From: Streptomyces spirodelae
GTDB lineage: Bacteria; Actinomycetota; Actinomycetes; Streptomycetales; Streptomycetaceae
Reading direction: 5' to 3'
Assembly (NCBI RefSeq): GCF_017676385.1
Contig: NZ_JAFFZN010000041.1
Span: 1-53,455 of the forward strand
DNA length: 53,455 bases
The notes beneath the pieces were generated by a model. It saw only the letters and a program-made list of their open reading frames with translations, made no database searches and was not told where the DNA came from. This document shows positions 38,950 through 46,324 of the stretch, piece after piece. Within the stretch, counting starts at the first letter, position 1. The number at the start of each line of letters is the position of its first letter. The position numbers were made by a program, and so were the translations under genes.

Positions 38950-41148
38950 TCATCTCTCCACGAGGGTGATCTCCGTGGCCTTGACGCTGGTGAACACCTC
39001 GGCGCCGTCCGTCAGCCCGAGCTCGGCGGCGGCCTCCGTGGTGATCTCGGCGACCAGGTCCGGCCCCTTCCCGTCCAGGGAGGTGACGAGTACCCGCAGC
39101 CGACTGCCGACAGCCGCGATCTCCCGCACCGTCCCCGGCCACACATTGCGCGGACTGCCGTGCGGGCGTTCGCGGTGGACGGCGACCGCCTCCGGAGCGA
39201 TGACCGCCAGCACGGCGGTCCCCTCCGCCACCGGGTCGGCGACCACCAGACTGCCCCCGTCGTCGAGGACGAGCACGCCGCTCCCCGTCGTCCCCGTCCC
39301 CTTCCCCTTCCCTGCCCCCGTCGCCGTGCCCGCGAGCGCGTTGCGCCCGAGCATCCGCGCAACCCATGCGGAGCGGGGGTGCCGGGTGACCTCGGCGGGC
39401 GGAGCGTCCTGCAGCGCCCGGCCGTCCTCCAGCACCAGAACCCGGTCGGCCAGCGAAACCGCCTCCACCGGGTCGTGCGTGACCAGCAGACACGCACCGC
39501 CGAACCCGGAAAGATGGCCGCGCAGCGTGTGCCGTACCTGCGCGCGGGTCGTCTGGTCGAGCGCCGCCAGCGGCTCGTCGAGCAGCAGTAGCCGGGGCCG
39601 CGCCGCCAGCGCCCGCGCCAGTGCCACTCGCCCGGCCTGGCCGCCGGAGAGCTGCCCCGGTCTGCGGTGGGCCAGGTGCCCGACTCCCAGCCGGGCCAGC
39701 CACTCCCCGGCCTGCCGGCGCGCCTCGGTACGGCCCACGCCCTGTGCGCGCAGCCCGTAGGCCGTGTTCGCCAGGGCGCTCAGATGGGGAAAGAGGGCGC
39801 CGTCCTGAGGGACCCACGCGACACCGCGCCGGTGCGGCGGAAGCGAGCCGACCTCCTCGTCTCCGAGCAGCACTTCGGCGCGAGCGCGTGGGGTGAGGTC
39901 TAGGAGGGCGCGCAGCAGAGTCGTCTTACCCGCCCCGTTGGGGCCAACGACAGCCACCGTGGTGCCGGGCGCGACATCCAAGGTGAGTTCGGTGGCCCCG
40001 GTGACACGGGCATGCAGCGGCCATTTGTCGCCGGGGGCGGGGGCAGGGGTGGTGAAGGAATCGGCGATGTCCGTTCCACGGGCGTCGGCTCCATGGGCGT
40101 CGACGGAAGCTTTCGCGGGCACTTTCACCGGAGCGGGTGGGGTGGGTAGGGCGAGTGGGGCAGCTGGAGCGGTGGGAGCAACCGCGGCGGTCGGAGTCAC
40201 AGGCGTGGTCGGGGCCACCAGGGTGGTCGGGGCCACCGGGGTGGTCGGGGCGGTCGGAGCGGCGGCTCCGGCGGCTTCTGCCGGTGGGATCGGCTCAGCG
40301 GCGCCGACAGCCGGGGCCGCCCGGTCCCGGGTGCGCCCGCTGCCCGTCCACCGGCCGCGCAGCCCGACCAGCACCGCCATGGCGATGACGAGCAGCAGCA
40401 GCGAGACCGATGTCGCCGCCTCCGGCTGGTCCTGGAGCAGCAGATACACCTGGAGCGGCAAGGTCTGGGTGGTGCCAGGCAGGTTGCCCGCAAAGGTGAT
40501 CGTCGCCCCGAACTCACCCAGCGCCCGGGCCCAGGTGAGCGCCGCGCCCGCCGCCAACCCGGGCGCGACCAGCGGCAACGTCACCGTCCAGAACACCCGC
40601 AGCGGTCCGGCGCCGAGCGAGGCCGCCGTCTCCTCATAGGCGGGCCGCAGCCCGGCCAGCGTTCCCTCGAGGCTGATCACCAGGAACGGCATCGCCACGA
40701 ACGTTGCCGCGACCACCGCGCCCGAGGTGTGGAACGGCAGCACGATGCCGAAGGCGCCCTCCAGCCATGGCCCCAGCAGGCCACGCCGCCCGAAGCCCAG
40801 CAGCAGCGCCACGCCCCCCACGGTGGGCGGCAGCACCATCGGCAACAGCACCAGGGAGCGCACCACCGCCTTGCCTGGAAAGCTCACCCTCGCCAGCAGC
40901 CAGGCCAGCGGCACGCCGAGGACCAGCGACAGCGCGAGTGCGCCGAAGGACACCAGCAGCGAGAGCTTCACCGCCTCGGTGACACCCTCACTGCCCAGAT
41001 GCGCGCCCAGCTCCCCCCACTCCGTACGCACCAGGACACCGAGCAATGGCAGCAGCAGAAACGCGATCGCGAGCAGAGCCGGCATCGCCAGCGCGAGTGG
41101 TGTGCCGAGCCGGGTGCGGGCCCTCACGGCGCGGTACCGACGCGTCAT
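38950..41148 (-). CDS. modBC: Fused molybdate ABC transporter permease-ATPase
   Basis: A 732-residue ModB-ModC fusion. Residues 1-270 are the permease, with five or six helices and the EAA-type loop ETAASLGAGPLRVFWTVTLPLVAPGL. Residues 285-375 are a Pro/Thr/Ala/Val-rich linker (PTTPVAPTTLVAPTTPV). The ATPase follows: Walker A VGPNGAGKTT near 398, signature LSGGQAGRVALARAL near 498, Walker B LLLLDEPLAAL near 525, and a C-terminal TOBE/Mop-like domain from about 660. ATGA overlap with modA shows coupling. Together with ModA it imports molybdate (possibly tungstate). The ATG at 41148 is chosen for that overlap. Confidence 0.92.
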   Translation of the reverse strand: MTRRYRAVRARTRLGTPLALAMPALLAIAFLLLPLLGVLVRTEWGELGAHLGSEGVTEAVKLSLLVSFGALALSLVLGVPLAWLLARVSFPGKAVVRSLVLLPMVLPPTVGGVALLLGFGRRGLLGPWLEGAFGIVLPFHTSGAVVAATFVAMPFLVISLEGTLAGLRPAYEETAASLGAGPLRVFWTVTLPLVAPGLAAGAALTWARALGEFGATITFAGNLPGTTQTLPLQVYLLLQDQPEAATSVSLLLLVIAMAVLVGLRGRWTGSGRTRDRAAPAVGAAEPIPPAEAAGAAAPTAPTTPVAPTTLVAPTTPVTPTAAVAPTAPAAPLALPTPPAPVKVPAKASVDAHGADARGTDIADSFTTPAPAPGDKWPLHARVTGATELTLDVAPGTTVAVVGPNGAGKTTLLRALLDLTPRARAEVLLGDEEVGSLPPHRRGVAWVPQDGALFPHLSALANTAYGLRAQGVGRTEARRQAGEWLARLGVGHLAHRRPGQLSGGQAGRVALARALAARPRLLLLDEPLAALDQTTRAQVRHTLRGHLSGFGGACLLVTHDPVEAVSLADRVLVLEDGRALQDAPPAEVTRHPRSAWVARMLGRNALAGTATGAGKGKGTGTTGSGVLVLDDGGSLVVADPVAEGTAVLAVIAPEAVAVHRERPHGSPRNVWPGTVREIAAVGSRLRVLVTSLDGKGPDLVAEITTEAAAELGLTDGAEVFTSVKATEITLVER

Positions 41149-41927
41149 GGGCGCTGGAAACCGGCCTTGCGCAGCAGCTTCTCCGCCTTCGGACTGCTGA
41201 GCCACTTCACGAACGAGGCTGCCCCCTGCTGATGCTCGGACCGTTTCAGGACGGCGGCCGGATATGAGGCGATGGCGTTCTCATCGTCCGGGATCTTCAC
41301 AGCGTCAACCTTGTCGGGCGCCGTGGCGGCGTCGGTCTTGTAGACGAGACCCGCGTCCGCCTCGCCCAGCTCCACCTTGCTGAGCACCGCCCGTACGTTC
41401 GGCTCCTGCGAGACCGGCTTGACCTCCAGTTTCTGGGCGTCCAGCACCTGCTTGCCGTAGCGCCCGACCGGTACCTGGGGAGCTGCCAGCACCACCTTGA
41501 GCCCGCTGTCGGTCAGGTCGTCCAGCCCGTCGACATGCTTCGGGTTGCTCTTGCCGACGGCGATCACCAGCCGGTTCTTGGCTATGACGGCCGGCCTTCC
41601 CGTCTCAGCCTTGAGGCTGTCCATGGTCGTGGTGTCCGCCGTGGCGACCACGTCAGCAGGCACCCCCTGTTTCACCTGTGCGGCCACCGTCTGCGACCCG
41701 GCGAAGGAGAACTTCACCTTCGTGTCCGGGTGCTCCTTCTCGTACGCCTTGCCCGCCGCCTGGAAAACATCGGTGAGGGAAGCGGCGCCGAGTACGGTCA
41801 GCTCGGTCTTTCCCCCCTTGCCCGCACTGTCCCCGCCGTCACTTCCACAGGCGGCCAGCGGCACGAGAACGGCAACGGTCGCAAGCGCGGCAAGCCCCCG
41901 GCGAGCGGTCAGAAGGTGCGTTGGCAT
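41145..41927 (-). CDS. modA: Molybdate-binding lipoprotein
   Basis: The 260-residue substrate-binding protein carries a lipoprotein signal ending LVPLAAC with C27, then LTVLGAASLTDVFQAAGKAYEKEHPDTKVKFSFAGSQTVAAQVKQGVPADVVATAD, the ModA pattern with the oxyanion-binding Ser residues (AAS, GSQ). It delivers molybdate to the ModBC membrane complex. ATG at 41927 follows AGGAG. It is the first gene of the mod operon, 137 nt downstream of the HTH-Mop regulator gene on the same strand. Confidence 0.93.
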   Translation of the reverse strand: MPTHLLTARRGLAALATVAVLVPLAACGSDGGDSAGKGGKTELTVLGAASLTDVFQAAGKAYEKEHPDTKVKFSFAGSQTVAAQVKQGVPADVVATADTTTMDSLKAETGRPAVIAKNRLVIAVGKSNPKHVDGLDDLTDSGLKVVLAAPQVPVGRYGKQVLDAQKLEVKPVSQEPNVRAVLSKVELGEADAGLVYKTDAATAPDKVDAVKIPDDENAIASYPAAVLKRSEHQQGAASFVKWLSSPKAEKLLRKAGFQRP

Positions 41928-42063
41928 GGGGCGGAACTCCTGAGCAGGGACGAGGGACAGGGCGGAACATGGGCGGCGCGGAACGAGCCCGGGCCGGGAT
42001 GAGCGAGACGGGACGGAAGGTGGCGGACTCGGACCCGGGCCGGGCCGGAGTCCGGTCAAAGGC

Positions 42064-42459
42064 TCATGTTCGATCGATATGGACATTTGTCGACTTCACT
42101 CGGGCTGTGGCCTGCATTCCGACCTCCAGCCCCAGCTCCTCCACGGCCTCCCGGGTCAACAGCGAGACCAGCCGGTGCGGCCCCGCCTGGATCTCCACCT
42201 GCGCTGCCACATCGCCGAGCTTGACCGCCGTGACGATGCCGGGGAACGCGTTGCGCGCCGAGGTGTAGGAGGTCTCCTCGTCGTCGGCGGCGTGCTGACC
42301 GATCTCGACCGAGAAGGCGGCCAGAGCCCGCCCGTCGATCAGTCGGCGCCCGCTCTCATCGCGGTGGGTGGCGACCCGGCCGGCGTCGGCCCAACGCCTG
42401 GCCGTGTCCGGACTGACGCCGAGCAGCCGCGCGGCCTGCCCGATGGTGTACGACTGCAT
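42064..42459 (-). CDS. HTH-Mop molybdenum-responsive regulator
   Basis: The 131-residue protein has an N-terminal MerR/excisionase-like helix-turn-helix (MQSYTIGQAARLLGVSPDTARRWADAGRVATHRDESGRRLIDGRALAAF). The C-terminal Mop/TOBE domain, about 65 residues, reads NAFPGIVTAVKLGDVAAQVEIQAGPHRLVSLLTREAVEELGLEVGMQATARVKSTNVHIDR in overlapping blocks. The Mop domain binds molybdate, so the protein probably senses it and regulates modA-modBC just downstream. The start at 42459 removes an upstream extension lacking coding character. A dyad lies 37 nt before the start. Confidence 0.88.
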   Translation of the reverse strand: MQSYTIGQAARLLGVSPDTARRWADAGRVATHRDESGRRLIDGRALAAFSVEIGQHAADDEETSYTSARNAFPGIVTAVKLGDVAAQVEIQAGPHRLVSLLTREAVEELGLEVGMQATARVKSTNVHIDRT

Positions 42460-42495
42460 GTGCGACAACGTATGAGGTATGGCCTCGCATCTGCA

Positions 42496-42521
42496 ATGCT
42501 CTACCGCTCTCTCTATAGCAT
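42496..42521. promoter_or_regulatory. Candidate operator of the HTH-Mop regulator
   Basis: ATGCTCTA (42496-42503) and TATAGCAT (42514-42521) form an inverted repeat with one mismatch around 10 nt. Spaced AT-rich half-sites of this kind are seen for molybdate regulators. The element lies between the divergent regulator and methyltransferase genes. Confidence 0.45.
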
Positions 42522-42668
42522 CTGCCAGGACGGGCTGGAGGAAGCGCCAAGCTGCCTGTCTCCCCCACGCGGGGTCGTACGCGGCGCTGCACTGCCTGAG
42601 CACCGACCACGCCGCCTAAACTCGGCCCACAGTTCCTGGGCGCGGCTTCGAGTGGAGAGGGCACCAAT

Positions 42669-43478
42669 GTGAGCGAGCGCAGCGATCCCCCAGGGGAGAC
42701 GCCCCCGGTCGCCCACGTCGCACACAACGCCAGGGTGTGGAACTACTGGCTCGGCGGCAAGGACTACTACGACATCGACCAGCAGGTCGGCGACCACGTC
42801 ACCAGCATGTTCCCCAGCATTCGCGAGGTCGCCCGCGCGGATCGCACATTCCTCGGCCACGCGGTGCGGTTCCTGGCGGGCGAGGCCGGAGTCCGGCAGT
42901 TCCTCGACATCGGCACCGGCTTGCCCACCGTCGAGAACACCCACCAGGTGGCCCAGCGGGTGGCCCCCACCTCGCGGATCGTCTACGTCGACAACGACCC
43001 CACCGTCCTGGCCCATGCCCGAGCCCTCCTCGCCGGCTCCCCGGAGGGGGAGACGGACTACATCGACGCAGACGCCCACCAGCCCCAAGCCATCCTCGAC
43101 GCCGCCGCCGACACCCTCGACTTCACCGAGCCCGTCGCCGTCATACTGCTGGGGATCCTCAACTTCATCGCCGATACGAGGGAGGCGACCGAGATCGTGG
43201 AAACCCTGATGGCGGCCGCGCCCTCCGGCAGCTACCTGGTACTCACCCACCCCACTCTCGAACTCGGCGGCGACGGCAACGTCGAGGCAATGCGCTTCTG
43301 GAACGAGAACGCCGCCCCGCCCATCACCGCCCGCACCGGCGCCGAGGTTGCCCGCTTCTTCCAAGGGCTGGAGCTGCTGGAGCCCGGCATCGTCTCCTGC
43401 GCCCGCTGGCGGCCGGGGTACGAGGCGGAGGACGAGAAGACCGTGGCCCAGTTCGGCGCCGTGGCCCGCAAGCCCTGA
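42669..43478 (+). CDS. SAM-dependent methyltransferase (DUF574 family)
   Basis: The 269-residue protein belongs to the actinobacterial DUF574/S-adenosyl methyltransferase family: HNARVWNYWLGGKDYYDIDQQVG near the N-terminus, VRQFLDIGTGLPTVENTHQVAQ (SAM motif I, about residues 75-97), VYVDNDPTVLAHARALL and VAVILLGILNFI. Streptomycetes carry many copies and the acceptor substrates are mostly unknown. GTG at 42669 follows GGAGAGG. An out-of-frame ATG-TGA immediately precedes the start. It is not obviously linked to either neighbour. Confidence 0.9.
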   Translation: MSERSDPPGETPPVAHVAHNARVWNYWLGGKDYYDIDQQVGDHVTSMFPSIREVARADRTFLGHAVRFLAGEAGVRQFLDIGTGLPTVENTHQVAQRVAPTSRIVYVDNDPTVLAHARALLAGSPEGETDYIDADAHQPQAILDAAADTLDFTEPVAVILLGILNFIADTREATEIVETLMAAAPSGSYLVLTHPTLELGGDGNVEAMRFWNENAAPPITARTGAEVARFFQGLELLEPGIVSCARWRPGYEAEDEKTVAQFGAVARKP

Positions 43479-43521
43479 CCCCTTCTCACCCTTACTCTCC
43501 TTCCCGCTCCGCATTCTGTCC

Positions 43522-44196
43522 TCATGAACCCTCCCCTCGCAGGTACGTCAGCACGGCGACCACCCGGCGGTTGACGTCCGGGTTGTCAGCCGGCAGGTCC
43601 AGCTTGAGCAGGATCCCCGCGATGTGCTTGGCGACGGCCGCCTCCGTCACCACCAGACGCCGGGCGATGGCGGAGTTCGAATGCCCCTCCGCCATCAACG
43701 CCAGCACCTCCCGTTCCCGGGGAGTGAGCCGTTCCAGCGGCCCGCGGCGACGGGCGAGGAGCTGGCCTACCACATGCGGGTCCACCACCGTGGTGCCTCT
43801 GGCGACGCGATCGAGGGCATCCATGAACTCCCCGACATCACCCACCCGTTCCTTGAGCAGATACCCCATGCCCGCCCGCTTCCCGCCGTGCTCCATCAAC
43901 TCCTCGGCGAAGGTCTGCTCGACATACTGACTCAGTACCAGCACTGCGAGCTCTGGCTGCTCCGCCTGCAGGGAACGCGCCGCACGCAGGCCCTCGTCGG
44001 TGAAGTCCGGCGGCATCCGCACATCCGCCACCACCAGTTCGGGCCGGTGCACCCGTACCGCCGCGAGCAGCGAGTCCCCGTCGCCCACCGCCGCCGCCAC
44101 GGAGTGACCGAAACGCTGGAGCAGTTGAACCATCCCCTCGCGCAGCAGCACCCCGTCCTCAGCGATCACGATCCGGAGAGGACGCTCGGTGTGCAT
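43522..44196 (-). CDS. NarL/LuxR-type response regulator
   Basis: The 224-residue protein has a receiver domain with acidic pair E13-D14, phosphoacceptor D58 (VVADVRMPP) and a conserved Lys in GYLLKERV. The C-terminal LuxR helix-turn-helix is LTPREREVLALMAEGHSNSAIARRLVVTEAAVAKHIAGIL (about 155-195). Its 5' end overlaps the kinase gene stop by 31 nt, so the pair is co-transcribed kinase first. The divergent ABC-FtsX exporter is the probable target. Confidence 0.92.
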   Translation of the reverse strand: MHTERPLRIVIAEDGVLLREGMVQLLQRFGHSVAAAVGDGDSLLAAVRVHRPELVVADVRMPPDFTDEGLRAARSLQAEQPELAVLVLSQYVEQTFAEELMEHGGKRAGMGYLLKERVGDVGEFMDALDRVARGTTVVDPHVVGQLLARRRGPLERLTPREREVLALMAEGHSNSAIARRLVVTEAAVAKHIAGILLKLDLPADNPDVNRRVVAVLTYLRGEGS

Positions 44197-45341
44197 GGGA
44201 TCTCCGCTCTCACCCGAGTGGGTCCACCCTGTGGGCTGGACAGGAACATTCTTCCGTCGGCCGCGGCGACCCGGTCGACCAGCCCGGTGAGGCCCGAGCC
44301 CGCCTCGGTATCGGCACCGCCGACGCCGTCGTCCATCACCTCCATATGCAACACCCCTTCCTTCACTCGCGCCCTCACCCGGCAGTGCTCCGCCCCGCTG
44401 TGCTTCGCCGCGTTGGTCAGCGCCTCGGACGTCACGAAGAACGCGGTGGTCTCGGCTGTCTCCGACAGACGGCCCGGCAGTTCGATGTCCAGGTCGACAG
44501 GTATGGGTGAGCGGCCCGCTATGTCGCGTACCGCCGCGTGCAGGCCCCGTTCGCTGAGGACCTGGGGGTGCACGTTGTGGATCAACTCCCGCAACTCGGC
44601 CAGAGCCTCCTTCGCCAGTGCATGCGCCTCGCCGACCTCCTTGGCCGCGACGGTACCCGCCGGCACTTCCAAGGCGGCCAGCCCCAGCCGCACGTTGAGC
44701 GCCACCAGCCGCTGCTGTGCCCCGTCGTGCAGGTCGCGTTCGATGCGGCGGCGCTCGGTCTCGAAAGCGTCCACCAGCCGGGCCCGGGAGCGGACGACCT
44801 CACGCAGCTCCCCCTCCACGGGCGCCAGCACCGAGCGGGTGACCGCGCCACGGACGCCCGCCCAGGCGCCTATCGGATAAGTCGCGACGATAAGCAGCGC
44901 CGCCCCGGCTATCGGACCGGTGACCTTCTCCCAGCCCGTCGCCGTCGGCTGGAGTGGAGAGAGGAGCAGCACTCCGGGAATACCGAGCGAGACCAGCGCC
45001 ACTGCCAGATCGGCCCACGCCACTGCCAGAACCGAGACGGCGCCGTACCCGTACGATCTACGGCCCGCAGGCGGGAGCGGAGAATCGGGCTCCACCAGGC
45101 CGAGACGCCACCGCTCCAGCGGGCCGGCCAGCGCGGCACCGAAGGCTATGGCCAGCACCGAGCACAGCACGCCCGCCACTCTTCCGAACGGCGCGGCCAG
45201 CGCGGCCGCGACGGTCAGATACACCACGGCCGCCAGCCCGCCGCCGGACAGCAGATAGGCCAGCGAACGCCATGGCCAGGCAGTGAGTGGAAACCGCAAC
45301 GGCGCATGGCCGAGAGATTCCAGGACGGTTCGAGAGATCAC
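44166..45341 (-). CDS. Sensor histidine kinase (HisKA_3 type)
   Basis: The 391-residue kinase has about five or six N-terminal hydrophobic segments (to about residue 175) and a HisKA_3 dimerisation block with the phospho-accepting His (FETERRRIERDLHDGAQQRLVALNVRLGLA). The HATPase domain shows FFVTSEALTNAAKHSGA (N-box) and MDDGVGGADTEAGSGLTGL. It pairs with the response regulator downstream. The start is uncertain: GTG at 45341 or ATG at 45365. Longer frames would run into the divergent promoter region and the ABC gene. Confidence 0.88.
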   Translation of the reverse strand: MISRTVLESLGHAPLRFPLTAWPWRSLAYLLSGGGLAAVVYLTVAAALAAPFGRVAGVLCSVLAIAFGAALAGPLERWRLGLVEPDSPLPPAGRRSYGYGAVSVLAVAWADLAVALVSLGIPGVLLLSPLQPTATGWEKVTGPIAGAALLIVATYPIGAWAGVRGAVTRSVLAPVEGELREVVRSRARLVDAFETERRRIERDLHDGAQQRLVALNVRLGLAALEVPAGTVAAKEVGEAHALAKEALAELRELIHNVHPQVLSERGLHAAVRDIAGRSPIPVDLDIELPGRLSETAETTAFFVTSEALTNAAKHSGAEHCRVRARVKEGVLHMEVMDDGVGGADTEAGSGLTGLVDRVAAADGRMFLSSPQGGPTRVRAEIPCTPSVLSGS

Positions 45342-45373
45342 GGAACGACCGTAGCCGGGCGGCATGGGCCCGA

Positions 45374-45419
45374 GCAGTAGTGCCAGGTGTAGTCCTGATA
45401 CTCGTCCAGGCACTGCTGC
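45374..45419. promoter_or_regulatory. Long-arm inverted repeat between kinase and ABC exporter
   Basis: GCAGTAGTGCC (45374-45384) and GGCACTGCTGC (45409-45419) match as inverted arms with one mismatch around 24 nt. It lies in the divergent region, where a response-regulator dimer could control both transcription units. Confidence 0.5.
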
Positions 45420-45451
45420 GGGGGAGGCCGCCCGCGGCGTTCCCTTGAGCC

Positions 45452-46324
45452 ATGACCACGGAACAGACCACATCGCCGGCCACCGGCTCGGCGGACCGGG
45501 CACAGGCCGGACGCACTGTATCGCCGACGCCGGTAGAACTGCGCGCGGTGGAGAAGCGGTACGGAGAAGGAGAAAGGTCCGTCACCGCCCTGCGCGGCGT
45601 GACCCTCAGCTTCGAGAGCGGCACGATGACCGCTGTCATGGGCCCTTCCGGCTCGGGCAAGTCCACGTTGCTGCACTGCGCGGCCGGTATAGAGAGGCCG
45701 ACCCGGGGTAACGTGCTGATCGACGGCGTGGAGCTGGGCGCCTTGGACGAGCATGCGTTGACGGTGCTCCGCCGCGAGCGAATCGGCTTCGTCTTCCAGT
45801 CCTTCAACCTCGTCTCCGCGCTGACAGCTGCCCAGAACGTCGAGCTGCCCTTGCGGCTGGCCGGTCGTCGTGCCGGGCCGGGAGAAGTGGCCGCCGCTCT
45901 GAGACGGTTCGGCCTCGGCGACCGGGCGGGACACCGGCCCGGTGAGCTGTCGGGCGGTCAGCAGCAACGGGTCGCGCTGGCCCGGGCGGTCATCACCCAA
46001 CCAGCAGTGCTGTTCGCCGATGAACCGACCGGCGCGCTGGACACCCACACCTCACAAGGCGTCCTTCGACTGCTGCGCCAACTGGTCGATGAGCACGGAC
46101 AATCGATCATCATGGTCACCCACGATCCAGCGGCCGCCTCGTACGCGGACCGGGTGGTGCTGCTCGCTGATGGCAGGCCCGTCAGCGAACTTCACGGTCA
46201 CGAGGGGCCGGAGGCGATAGCGGCACGCATGGCCGCGCTGGAGACGTCCGCGACCGGGAGCGCCACACCTCCCCAACCCGCATCCGGGCCGATTGACGAG
46301 GGGCGAGAGGCGGTGCGGTCGTGA
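45452..46324 (+). CDS. ABC transporter ATP-binding protein (MacB/LolD type)
   Basis: The 290-residue ATPase has Walker A MGPSGSGKST (about 63-72), Q-loop VFQSFNLVSALTAAQNVELPL, signature LSGGQQQRVALARAVI, Walker B VLFADEPTGALD and H-loop VTHDP. This is the family paired with FtsX-like permeases that export peptides or lipophilic compounds or act in antimicrobial-peptide resistance. It overlaps the permease gene by 4 nt (GTGA). Its position divergent from the two-component genes suggests regulation by them. Confidence 0.93.
   Translation: MTTEQTTSPATGSADRAQAGRTVSPTPVELRAVEKRYGEGERSVTALRGVTLSFESGTMTAVMGPSGSGKSTLLHCAAGIERPTRGNVLIDGVELGALDEHALTVLRRERIGFVFQSFNLVSALTAAQNVELPLRLAGRRAGPGEVAAALRRFGLGDRAGHRPGELSGGQQQRVALARAVITQPAVLFADEPTGALDTHTSQGVLRLLRQLVDEHGQSIIMVTHDPAAASYADRVVLLADGRPVSELHGHEGPEAIAARMAALETSATGSATPPQPASGPIDEGREAVRS

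Noticed and set aside
45342..45503. Long start for the histidine kinase
   Set aside because: It would overlap the divergent ABC gene and the inverted repeat; the extension has no membrane or coding character.
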